From Amborella trichopoda (Eukaryota; Streptophyta; Magnoliopsida; Amborellales; Amborellaceae), in assembly GCF_000471905.2 (NCBI RefSeq), contig NW_006494916.1, forward strand, positions 921,399-985,398: a stretch of 64,000 nt of DNA, read 5' to 3'. This document shows, one piece after another, positions 54,704 to 64,000 of the stretch. Under the pieces are notes generated by a model that saw only the letters and a list, made by a program, of their open reading frames with translations, was not told the origin of the DNA and searched no databases. The translations under genes and the position numbers were made by a program. Each line of letters opens with the position of its first letter. Within the stretch, counting starts at the first letter, position 1.

Positions 54704-55524
54704 CAGTGTTCGATTGCCTGAACCGGCCTTGGAACCTGGCAATGGGACAGGTCCGAGCAACCCGGAACCGGTCTAGGTAACTGCCCCTTGGGCCATGAAT
54801 GGGTAGGATCGGGTCAGGATCCACCAGGATCCAGATTCGAATAAAAAAATAAGCATACATGGGATCTGGATTCGGACCCAATTAGATCCAAAAAATTATT
54901 TTGTATCTATAAAATAATATATAAACAAAAATACTATATAATATATGTGTATATATATAGAGCTAAATATAATATTTTAGTAACTGGGTTGGATCAGGAT
55001 CAGATCCACTTAGATCTGGATAGGGTTTGAAATTTGGGTTTCGGATCCAAACTGAGTAAATTCTCAGCCCAAACCAGCCCTAATCACGATGGTGCTGACC
55101 GGGTTTAAAAGGGTTAAAAAAACTAAGGAAAATGCCAAAAAAATCTCAAAAAATATGAAAAGTATGTTTAAAGTATAATTAACCAAAATACATCCAACTT
55201 AGATTTAAAGAGTAATGAATAGTTGGATTTTGAAAAATCAATTTTTACCCAGCGGAATTTTAGAAACAATCCAAAAAAGCTGGGAAAATATAAAGATAAG
55301 TATTTATGGCCAAAATACTACTCAATCTTTTCCAAAATACTATAAAGCATTAACAAACTCAAATAAATTTATTTTTTCAATGATGTTTTTGAATGTTTGT
55401 TAAAGTTAGAGTGGTCAAGTCGTTTGTCTCATAACCGGTCAAAATCGGCCACGGCCAGTGGCCAGTTCTGACCGCTAGGTCTAGGTTGAGCCTGCTGGTT
55501 TTGATGAAAGGGGACCAAACATTG
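54704..55524 (+). mobile_element. hAT-like family H2, copy 3, interrupted by another element
   Basis: The left end is CAGTGTTCGATTGCCTGAAC. The right end on the other strand is CAATGTTTGGTCCCC. The core at 55130-55380 matches copies 1 and 2. Its left arm is split by an inserted GC-armed element at about 54789-55081. It is non-coding. Confidence 0.72.
54789..55081. mobile_element. GC-armed MITE nested in H2 copy 3
   Basis: GGGCCATGAATGGGTAGG at the left and, inverted, GGGCTGGTTTGGGCTGAG at the right bound arms made of GGATC/GATCC words around an AT core with a TATATATA stretch. The plan is the same as at 2055-2479. The ends are imperfect, so the boundaries are approximate. Confidence 0.55.
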
Positions 55525-55579
55525 CTGATTCCAAAATGGAAAGAGTATAGAACAAACCTATTAAGTATTAAATGGTCAA

Positions 55580-56460
55580 TCTTTTGAGTCATTCCCCTCT
55601 GCTTGCCACTCGTTGATGGTCGTTTCCCCGTAGCACTTCGGAATCCCCTCAAAGAGTATAATGCAAAGTGGATGGATGGAAATCTAGATACCTGTCTATT
55701 GGGGTCGAGTAACCCTCATTAAAGCTACTCGATCTAATCTTCCTATTTATCACCTTTTCCTTTTTCGAGCTCTTGCATCCCTTATCATGAAGCTTGAGGC
55801 ATTAATGATGAATTTTCTTTGGATTGGAACTCAACATAAAAGAAATTTCATCTTATTAAATAGATTTCGGTATGCATGCCTAAGAGGGGGGGTGGGTATA
55901 GGAATTCGCAAACTTAAAAGCATTAATGGAGCTCTTCTCACCAAATGTTGGTGGAGGTTATCAACGCAGAGTGGCCAGATGTAGGAAATGGTTATCCTAG
56001 GCAAATATGGAAGGGACCCTGATGGTTACATTGCTAAGCATTTCACGAGATATGAAAATGCTTCAATCGTATGGAAAGGCATCCAAGCTATTAGGAGTCT
56101 TTTCTTGGCCTACAGTAGGGTACTGCTGGGGAATGGTGTAAGGACAAGGTTATTTTTTTTTTTGGTAAGTGTAAGGACAAGGTTTTGGATCGCAAATGGC
56201 TTGGAGAATGTGCTATGAAAATCAAGTATCCGGAGCTATATAGAAGATATAGGCAGAAATAGGAGATGGTGGCTAATGGTCTTTCTAGTGGGAAGGCAGG
56301 AGTCACCTAGAATGTTACCTTGGGCATCAGAAGGGTTGATCAGAGGCTTGAAAAGCAATGTACTTCACTAATTTCCTCTCTTTATGCCTTATGCTACTTT
56401 CTCAGGAAGGAAGACGAGCTACTATGGAGCTTAGAAACTACCCTTGAAAGTTTCAATTAA
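55580..56460 (+). mobile_element. L1-type LINE fragment (end of RT and zinc-binding region)
   Basis: With several frameshifts the plus strand reads K-V-D-G-W-K-S-R-Y-L-S, I-Y-H-L-F, M-M-N-F-L-W-I-G-T-Q, R-G-G-V-G-I-G-I-R-K-L and L-L-T-K-C-W-W-R-L, then G-N-G-V-R-T-R-F-W. This order is typical of the part between RT and the zf-RVT domain of plant L1 ORF2. A duplicated GTAAGGACAAGGTT at about 56139 and 56169 adds to the damage. Both ends are missing. Confidence 0.85.
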
Positions 56461-56479
56461 GTTTCAATATATTTTTTTT

Positions 56480-56762
56480 AATAAAATAAAATGACCAAAA
56501 TACCCTTGAAAGTTTCAAAGGATAATTTGGTTATTATATTTTATCGAAAAATTATTTTTTATAGGTGCGTCCCAATGAGAAGATGACACACACCAAATTT
56601 CATAGTCGTAAAATTTGTATAAAAAACTAAAAATAAAATACTTTGAGACATCGGATCTAATATCAAACGGTGAGTGGCTCTCTTGATCAAAATTGGACGG
56701 CTGGATGGTAGGGAGAGGATAAAACTTCTATGTTGTAGAGGAAGTATAGAAACATTTCCCTT
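56480..56762. mobile_element. Partial copy of the MITE at 57224-57737
   Basis: It matches the right-hand 300 bp of the MITE below in direct orientation (AATACTTTGAGACATCGG, CAAACGGTGAGTGGCTCTCT, GGAAGTATAGAAAC), differing at roughly one base in eight. The left inverted end is missing. Confidence 0.85.
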
Positions 56763-57223
56763 TAATTAATGTGATCAAATGATTTAGGGAGCCAGATATG
56801 GTATGCCTTGGTTTTAAGCCCTATTATGGATGAAGTTCTCTTGTCCTTCAAGGGAGAGAACAGCACTTTGCTCTTGTTTTTAAAGATTTTAACGGAGATA
56901 CCAAATGATTAGCGAAACAAGCGACTGTGGCCTAGTGCTTCCTTCTCTTCCCCTATGTTCCTTTCTCATTTCTTCTCTTCTTTTTATTTTCTTTCTTTTC
57001 CTCTCTTTTTATGTTGTATTTCTTTTATTATCTGAATGAAATTTACTTAATGTTTCAAAAAATAAAGATAGTTGATCTAAATTGGGCCGAATTATCTTTC
57101 ATTTATTCTCTTTTTAGAGATATTTGAGACCTAGAGAGACATTGGAGGGGCCAATGGTGATTCGATCATTTGTAAGGGGAAACCACGTACCATCACAAAA
57201 ACTAGATTAGTCGTTATCTTTTA
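56763..57223. other. Spacer, nothing recognised
   Basis: CT-rich near 56935-57010, with no coding family seen. Confidence 0.45.
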
Positions 57224-57737
57224 TGGGCAAGCTTTCTATGCTTCCCCTACAACATAAAACTTATATACTTCCCCTTATCCAACCGTCCATTCTGAATGAA
57301 GGGCTAAGATTGCCCCAATCACTATGTCACATTTCTATACTATTTTTTTTTAAATTTGTTCCTATAAACTATTTTGACACGAAATTTTGGAAGTCCAATC
57401 TTCTAGTAAACTCACACTAGTGAAAAATATAAAAACAATATTTCTAATAAAATAAAGTGACCAAAATACCCCTAAAAATTTCAAGGGGCATTTTAGTCAT
57501 TATATTCTATCAAAGGAATATTTTTAATATTTTTTATAGTTGCGCCCCAATGAGAAGATGGTACGTACCAAATTTAATACTCATACAATTTGTATAAAAA
57601 AAATAAAAATAAAATACTTTGAGACATCGGATCTAAAATCAAACGGTGAGTGGCTCTCTTGATCAAACTTGGACGGTTGGATGGTAGGAGAAGCATAGAT
57701 CTTCTACGTTGTAGGGGAAGTATAGAAACCTTTCCCA
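57224..57737. mobile_element. MITE of about 515 bp with inverted ends
   Basis: The left GGGCAAGCTTTCTATGCTTC with CCCTACAACATA and the right end (other strand GGGAAAGGTTTCTATACTTC with CCCTACAACGTAGA) are good inverted repeats. CCAACCGTCC occurs in both arms. It is non-coding. Confidence 0.85.
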
Positions 57738-58104
57738 TTTTTTATAACCTTCTTTAGAATTTTCTCCCCGGCAATACTGCAAATGTCACCTTCAAATCAT
57801 GAGAACCTAGATATCCTCCGATAGAATTTGTAACATCACAGAAAGTGTAGGGAAGAATATTCAAGTAGAAACATACATTAAAAATTTATACTTGTTCAAA
57901 CTTTTCTTTATTCTGTCCTAAGCCCGAATAAAGGAGGTGGGTTGTGTTAAGTAGATAACCGACATAAAATTTTACCAAAAATTTTCATGAATCCTGAATC
58001 TTATGTTATTTGCTTATGCTAAGACGTTCCCAGTAAGCGACATGTTATATTGGATGGCCTCATAGAGGGTATAGTCCTTGATAGAGCAGAATGATGGACT
58101 AGAA
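57738..58104. other. Spacer, nothing recognised
   Basis: AT-rich DNA ending in the TAGAA target site of the Copia element. Confidence 0.45.
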
Positions 58105-58598
58105 TGTTTAAAATAATTTGTCTCTCTCTAACTTTGGTGGTGCAAAGTAAGTCGGGGAAATCGACATCATGTGTAATTGCTTAGTGAAGAAGAAAAAGAG
58201 GTCCACCGTGGTTGTAGAAGAGCGGTGGTCAAGCATGAGACCATCGAGAAAATTATAAAGTGGCAGGTATAGCATGGCGGTTCAAAAAACCTCGATAAAT
58301 AACTAAGTCGAAGATGCATCTAGAGAACATCGAGAGAAAAGAAGTGAGAGTTGTAAGAGGTAAAGGAAACCTCGAAAGAAAGACATGGTCCCCAAAAACC
58401 ATTTTATTTGCTTGTTATCACAATTGTTTTTATCATTTCAATAGATAGTGAAATGTTTTGAGTCAATATTGCTTCCTCTTAACCCCTATTATCATTTTTT
58501 GCTATTTTTCTGATCAAAGTATTATATCAACGCTTCCGTAAATTTCCAATATTTGGCATCAGAGCCTGATTTGTGGTTCCTAAAAAAACCTTTAACCT

Positions 58599-59480
58599 AT
58601 GGCATCAACCTCTGGTATGAATTATATCCAACATCTAACACCCATCTTAGATGGAGAAGATTACGACTCATGGAGTATCCAAATGAAGACTCTCTTTATC
58701 TCACAAGATTTGTAGGATATTGTTGAAGAAGGTTGTCCAGTGCCAGAAGATACAACAACACTTGATTCGTGGTCGCATGCAAAGCAGAATGAATACAAGG
58801 AACATAAAAAGAGAAATGCAAAAGTCCTTCTCTTCATCGAGAAAGCTATATGTAAAACTATCTTTCCTAGAATAAAAATTGCTTCGAAATCAAAATAAGC
58901 TTGGGATATTTTGAAAAATATATTTCAAGGATCTAAAAAAGTGATTTCTATCAAACTCCAAAATTTATGGACAGAATGTGATAATCTGATGATGAAAGAT
59001 ATTGACGATGCTCAAAACTTTTTTATTAAATTTGTTGGAATAGTAAATCGGATTAGATGTTATGGAGATGATATTTCTGATAAAAAAATTGTTCAGAAAA
59101 TTTGAGAAGTTCGCCTATAAAGTTTGACCATGGTGTAGCAGTCATAGAAGGATCAAAAGATTTATCTAAATTTTCATTACAAGAATTACGTGGGTCTTTT
59201 GAAGAACATGAGCAAAGAATGAACAAATTTTCAAATCAAAATATGGGACAAGCTTTTCAGTCGAAAGTCACAGTTTTAGAAAAGAAAAATATTGAAGAAA
59301 ATAAAGAAATGGGGACATTTCAAAATTATCAAAGAGGTCGTGGAAGAAAAAATCTTTCTAGAGGCCAAGGAAGAGGAAGAAATAGTTTCAACAGACACAG
59401 AAACCCAGATCAAAAAGATATATGTGAATCTTACTGTATTATTTGCAAACAATCATGGCATGAATCAAGAAATTACTGAT
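58599..59480 (+). pseudogene. Copia gag relic (Copia at 58105-63054)
   Basis: It starts M-A-S-T-S-G-M-N-Y-I-Q-H-L-T-P-I-L and continues G-E-D-Y-D-S-W-S-I-Q-M-K-T-L-F. A TAG after S-Q-D-L, further stops near 58897 and 59104, and a frameshift break the UBN2-type gag. It ends at a Gly/Arg-rich stretch (R-G-R-G-R-K and G-Q-G-R-G-R-N) and a damaged zinc knuckle C-I-I-C-K-Q-S-W-H-E-S-R-N-Y in which the last Cys is Tyr. Confidence 0.88.
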
Positions 59481-59639
59481 ATTGATGTAAAAAATATAGA
59501 AACCCCAATTATTCTTAAAGAGTTTGCTCGTTTCAATAGAAAATAAAATACAAAAAAATGAAGTACATTTTTTTGAGAAAAATATGAATATAGACCATAT
59601 GTTTTATTCATGCATTGAATGTTCAGCAGAATTCACATG

Positions 59640-59940
59640 ATATTTGGTATCTGGATAGTCGTTGTAGCAATCATATAAAAGGAAATCGAAGCAGCTTTGT
59701 TGAGATAGATGAAAAAGTCACTTCTGAAGTCAAGCTCAGTGATGGCAAGCTCCAAAATGTTGAAGGAAAATGAGCAATTGAAGTATAACCAAAAGGATGT
59801 AACCTTAAATTCATTGATGATGTTCTTTATGTTCCTAGCTTGACTCAAAATCTTGTAAGTGTTGGTCAATTGATAAAAAAAGGATATTCGGTCAATTTCG
59901 ATAGCGATCAATGTGTGATTTTTTATAAGAAAAATAAATA
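59640..59940 (+). pseudogene. Copia protease relic
   Basis: The region reads W-Y-L-D-S-R-C-S-N-H-I-K-G, in place of D-S-G-C-S-x-H, then Y-V-P-S-L-T-Q-N-L-V-S-V-G-Q-L. The active-site Gly is lost. It is typical of Copia protease followed by the pre-integrase region. Confidence 0.75.
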
Positions 59941-60019
59941 GATTATAGCCAAGGTGAAAATGACCCTAAATAAGGTTTTTCTTATGGTGATGCCGTCATG
60001 TGAAAATGATGCATTGAGT

Positions 60020-60720
60020 TATGAAAATATTGATAAATCTTAGTTGTGGCATTTAAGATTTGGGTATTTAAATTTTCAAAGTTTAAACTTGATGAATCAG
60101 AAATGTATGGTAATTGGACTACCATAAAAAATGAAGAAGGAAAAATATGTAAAGGGTGTATCTATGGAAAACTACATAGATTACCATTTATAGATTACCA
60201 TTTTCAAAGTCATCTTGGAGAGCGAGAGATCCATTGGAATTGGTCCAAGTAGACATATGTGGACCGACTCAAACATAACATTTTAATAAGAAATGATATT
60301 TTCTTTTAATTGTTAATGATTACAGTTGAATGATGTGGGTATATTTCTTGGCTAAAAAATCAGAAGCATTTTTCAGTTTTCACTCAATTTAAAGCTGATG
60401 TAGAAAATCAAAGTGGTTTTCCATTAAAAACATTGAGAACAGACTGATGAGGAGAATTCACATCAAAAGACTTTTGGAATTTTTTCAAATATAATGGAAT
60501 CAAAAGGTAGTTGACAACAACATATACTCCACAAAAAAATGGAGTACCAATGAGAAGAAACAGAATAATAGTCGAAATGACAAGGAGTATGCTGAAAGGT
60601 AAGAACCGTCCTAATAAATTCTAGGCTTAAGTTGTTTATACTGTTGTTTATATTATGAACATGTCTCCCACTAAATCTCTCCAAAATAAAACATCTTTTG
60701 AGGCCTAGCATAAGAGATAA
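60020..60720 (+). pseudogene. Copia pre-integrase and integrase relic
   Basis: W-H-L-R-F-G-Y-L-N-F (pre-integrase) is followed by V-D-I-C-G-P, F-L-L-I-V-N-D-Y-S, L-R-T-D ... G-E-F-T-S and Y-T-P-Q-K-N-G-V, the D, D and E regions of a retroviral-type integrase core. Stops and frameshifts are frequent. Confidence 0.85.
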
Positions 60721-61085
60721 CTAAAAGTAATTTTTTCAGAGTTTTTTAATGTATTTCTTATGGGGAAAGTACCTCTCAAGACGGAGAAAAATTTGATGAA
60801 AAGGAGAAAAATATATCTTTATTGAATACAGTAAAGTTTTAAAAGCCCATCTTCTTTTCAATCCAAAAACAAATAAATTTGTAATTTCTAGAGATGTTAT
60901 CTTTGATGAGAAAATTAAATGGAACTAGAATGAAAATTATAGCCAAGAAATTTTTTATTTAGAGAATGATGATTTAAATACAAGTTTAGACCCAGGCTCT
61001 TCATGTCCATGATAAGAAAGTCCAAGTTCAAGTTATTCAAATTGAGAAACGCCTTCCAGAAAAGTAAGGTCTCTTTCAGAAATCT

Positions 61086-62205
61086 ATGAATCATGTGATG
61101 TTGCATTCTTTTCTAGTAAAACTGCAAAATTTTGAAGAAGCAGCTAAAGAAAAAACTTGGGTAAATGCCAAGAATGAAGCAATTTCTGTTATAAAGAAAA
61201 ATAATACATGGAAATTAGTAGATCACCCAAAAGGAAAGGAAGTAACTGGTTTGAAATGGATTTATAAATCCAAAGATAATGAAAATGGGACCATTAAAAA
61301 AGACAAAGTTCGATTGTTGGCAAAAGGTTATTCACAGGAACCTGGAATAGATTTCAATGAAACTTTTTCCCTTGTCGCTAGAATGGAAACAATTTGAACT
61401 ATTTTGGTCATAGCTGTCCAATTAAAAATTTCAGGTTTTTAGTTGGATGTTCTTTTTTGAATGGGGAAGTTGAAGAAGAAGTATATGTTGAATAATCATC
61501 GGCTTTTTTTGAAAAAAAAAAAAAAAAACTTATAAACTGAAAATGTTGACAAAATCCAAGAGTTTGGAATAACAAAATTGATAAATATTTTCAGAAAAAA
61601 TAGATTGGAAAGGAGGCAAAGTAAACTTTCACTTTATGTGAAAAAGTGAAGTGGAAGGTTCTTCCTAATTGCATGTCTTTATGTGGATGATTTGATTTAT
61701 GCTGGTACGGACCAAAAAGTGGTGGAAGAATTTAAGAAAGCCATGATGAAATAATATGAAATGGTTAATTTGAGAATTATGAAATATTTTCTTGGAATCG
61801 AAATAAAATAGTCACATGGAGAAATATTTATCGCTCAAGAAAAATATGTTGAAGATCTCCTCAAAAGATTCAAAATATTAAATTGCAAGCTAGTGAGTAC
61901 TCCAATGGTAATGAATGAAAAATTGTCAAAATATGATCGTGCGGAAAAATTTGACGCCGTGATTTATCGAAGCTTGATTGGATATTTAATTTTTCTGACT
62001 AACACAAGGCCAGATATTGTGTATGCAATCAGTATTTGTTCCAAGTTCATTCATGAACCAAGTAAACTGTATTTTACCGCAGCAAAAGGGGTTTTGAGAT
62101 ATATAAAGGGAACAAAAAAACACGATATTAAATATATTTCTGAAAATAATACTAATCTTGATGGATTTTCTGATAATGATCGGGCAGGTTCAATTGATGA
62201 TTGAA
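61086..62205 (+). pseudogene. Copia reverse transcriptase relic
   Basis: N-N-T-W-K-L-V-D-H-P-K-G-K is followed by G-L-K-W-I-Y-K-S-K, L-A-K-G-Y-S-Q-E-P-G-I-D, the catalytic L-Y-V-D-D-L-I-Y-A-G at about 61680, and K-Y-F-L-G-I-E-I. It ends with Y-R-S-L-I-G-Y-L-I-F-L-T and T-R-P-D-I-V-Y-A-I-S. Stops occur near 61395 and after G-I-E-I-K, and an A run at 61517-61529 shifts the frame. Confidence 0.9.
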
Positions 62206-62634
62206 AAAACACTTTCGGCTATGTTTTCTGCCAAGGTACAAATGTGATATCGTGGTCATCAAGAAACAAAAAATATTGTAGCTCTAACGTTAGTAAAAAC
62301 CGAATATATCTCAACAACAAGTACAATATGTGAAGCTATTTGGCTAAGAAGAGTTATATCAGATTTGCAACAAAACCAAAATTCCTCCACAACAATTTTC
62401 TGCAACTACATGTCAGTCATTGCAATGACAAAAAATCGAGTATTTCATAGCCGATCGAAGTACATAGAAATTTGACATCACATCAAAGAGCTGACAAAAA
62501 AAGGAGTATTAGAGCCAAAGTTCATTAACACAAATGACCAGTTAGCAGACATATTCACGAAGGCAATTTCAACTGAAAAATTTATCCAATTCAGAGATTC
62601 AGAGATATTATGAGAGTAAAAAATTAAAAAGGGA
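62206..62634 (+). pseudogene. Copia RNase H relic and polypurine tract
   Basis: The remnant includes G-Y-V-F-C-Q-G-T and W-S-S-R-N-K-K, with T-E-Y-I-S-T in a shifted frame, and ends near N-D-Q-L-A-D-I-F-T-K-A. The purine-rich run up to 62634 is the plus-strand primer site. Confidence 0.85.
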
Positions 62635-63059
62635 TATTAAAAATAATCTCTCTAACTTTAGCAGTGCAAAGTAAGTCGGTGAAATTGGCATCATGTGTAA
62701 TTGCTTTGTGAAGAAGAAAAAGAGGTCCACCGTGGATCCTTAAGAAGATTGTAGAAGAGAGGTGGGCAAGCATGAGACCATCAAGAACATTATTGTGGCG
62801 GCGGTAGTATGGCGGTTCAAAAAACACTATAAATAAGTGTGTCGAAGATCCATCTACAGAACATCGAGAGAAAAGAAAAGAAACCTCAAAAGGAAGACAT
62901 GGTCCCCAAAGACCATTGTATTTGCTTGTTATAACAACTATTTTTAGATAGTGAAATTCTTTGAGTTAATACTACACCTTCTTCACCGTTACTATCATTT
63001 TTTGTGATTTTTCTGATCAAATTATTATATCAACGTTTCCGCAAATTTTCAATGTAGAA

Positions 63060-64000
63060 TTCATGTAGGAGACCACAAATAGTTGAAAAAAGCTCCGATG
63101 ATGATGATACTTTATTATATTATGCACGTTAGAAGCACATGCCATAAAGTGTGTCACAACAATCGAGAATTTTATATTGGATTTTGTGCTCAAACAATGA
63201 CACATCCTCAACCACCCCATTTCAAATTTAACAGCCAATGATGATTGTAAATGAGTGGTAGTAATAATATGATAAAAGGAAATAAAAAAGATAGTACACC
63301 CAACAAAAAGAAAACCCAATTTAATCAAATTTAACACAATACTGGAAAACACAAAAGTATTGCAGACAATGGAGCAAGCATTTCCAATCAGAACTCTTTA
63401 CTCATGCAACAATCCAATAAAATTCCAAAAGAAAAAGTATAAAAGCCTACAAAAATTTCAATTCAGTTAAAATTTCAAGTTTATCTTCGAAATTCCCAGG
63501 AGACAATAAATGAAGAATTGCAATGCCACAAAAACAATCTATCTTAATAGGGGATTAGAAAATCTAATTGAAACCTATCTCAATCATCCTTAAAAAAGGA
63601 TACTTAACCAATTACTAACCCATTTGTGTACTCAACTTCAAAGTTTAGAAAATCAGTATTTGACTTTCATGTCTTTTGTCTACCCAAGTCATTAAAGGAG
63701 CATTCGTTTATATTCTGTTGCACTTATTTTAGTGAGTTTAACCTTAAAAAAGTTTTTATTATTGTGGCATGGAGCTTTCATTATTTAGGCTTTCTATAGA
63801 ACTTGAATTATATGTGATGTGGATCATAAGAAAATATGTGAAGACAGAAAGTCATGGAGATAAGAAGCAGAAACACTGTGAATGGAAATAAGTGATCTTA
63901 TCATAAATAGAATGTCTTGGTAGTCATAAGCATATGAAGAGATGAAAGAGGTATCATAGTTCATATCCAAGAGGTTGTCAATTGAAAAGAAGACCTTTAT
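63060..64000. other. Window end, nothing recognised
   Basis: No coding family, repeat pair or RNA gene was recognised. The open frames are short and AT-driven. Confidence 0.45.

Larger units (their letters stand above)
58105..63054 (+). mobile_element. Structurally complete but inactive Copia LTR retrotransposon (4.95 kb)
   Basis: The 5' LTR 58105-58551 and the 3' LTR 62635-63054 are flanked by the 5-bp duplication TAGAA (58100-58104 and 63055-63059). A primer site TGGCATCAGAGCC (Met-tRNA type) follows the 5' LTR, and a purine run TAAAAAATTAAAAAGGGA precedes the 3' LTR. The coding order gag, protease, integrase, RT, RNase H is the Ty1/Copia order. Frequent stops and frameshifts make every protein non-functional. 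LTR divergence indicates an old insertion. There is no evidence of a nested element. Confidence 0.94.

Noticed and set aside
1..64000. CRISPR array, bacterial operon signals or organellar insertion
   Set aside because: No regularly spaced identical repeats, no ribosome-binding sites ahead of frames, and no recognisable chloroplast or mitochondrial gene. All coding evidence is of nuclear plant type.

Overview
The window is nuclear DNA of a flowering plant. The evidence is a spliced gene with plant-type introns, a family of protein typical of angiosperms, and a landscape dominated by Copia, L1, RTE and hAT/MITE remnants. Two runs of N (14569-15238 and 46420-46710) show it is a scaffolded draft assembly. 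The species cannot be named from this sequence.

Only one gene looks intact. It lies on the minus strand, coding between 25011 and 1635, and encodes an OTU-domain cysteine protease (deubiquitinase) of the Arabidopsis OTU9/OTU10 type. I joined ten coding exons by hand. Every junction keeps phase, and the spliced length is 1050 nt (349 residues plus stop). The introns are swollen by transposons. Intron 2 alone is 15,170 bp (9233-24402) and holds a truncated L1 LINE, a hAT-like element with a CACGTG-rich array, an RTE relic and a small LTR retrotransposon. A CT-rich leader with a TATA box near 31140 (minus) may be the promoter. If so, a 5' UTR intron of about 6 kb holds another RTE element (about 25830-28600).

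From about 31.5 to 43 kb there is no gene I can recognise. The region contains paired MITE copies, long-armed foldback elements, a Copia reverse-transcriptase relic, two members of a hAT-like family, and GGCC-rich arms that may mark the ends of one 4.2 kb element.

From 44.2 to 52.8 kb there is a nested stack. An aldo-keto reductase gene (auxin-induced PCNT115-like) is cut in two by a Copia element (44261-52381). That Copia element was itself invaded by a hAT-like element (46264-47903) and by a short LTR element (49702-51708). The reductase is a pseudogene.

From 54.7 to 63.1 kb there is a third copy of the hAT-like family with another element nested in it, an L1 fragment, a MITE with clear inverted ends plus a partial copy, and a decayed but structurally complete Copia element (58105-63054) flanked by a TAGAA target duplication.

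The least familiar signal is a group of hAT-like non-autonomous elements. They share a CA(A/G)TG-type terminus followed by an A-rich run, GC-rich subterminal arms built from short degenerate repeats, and an AT-rich core. Both assembly gaps fall inside two inverted copies of one such family.
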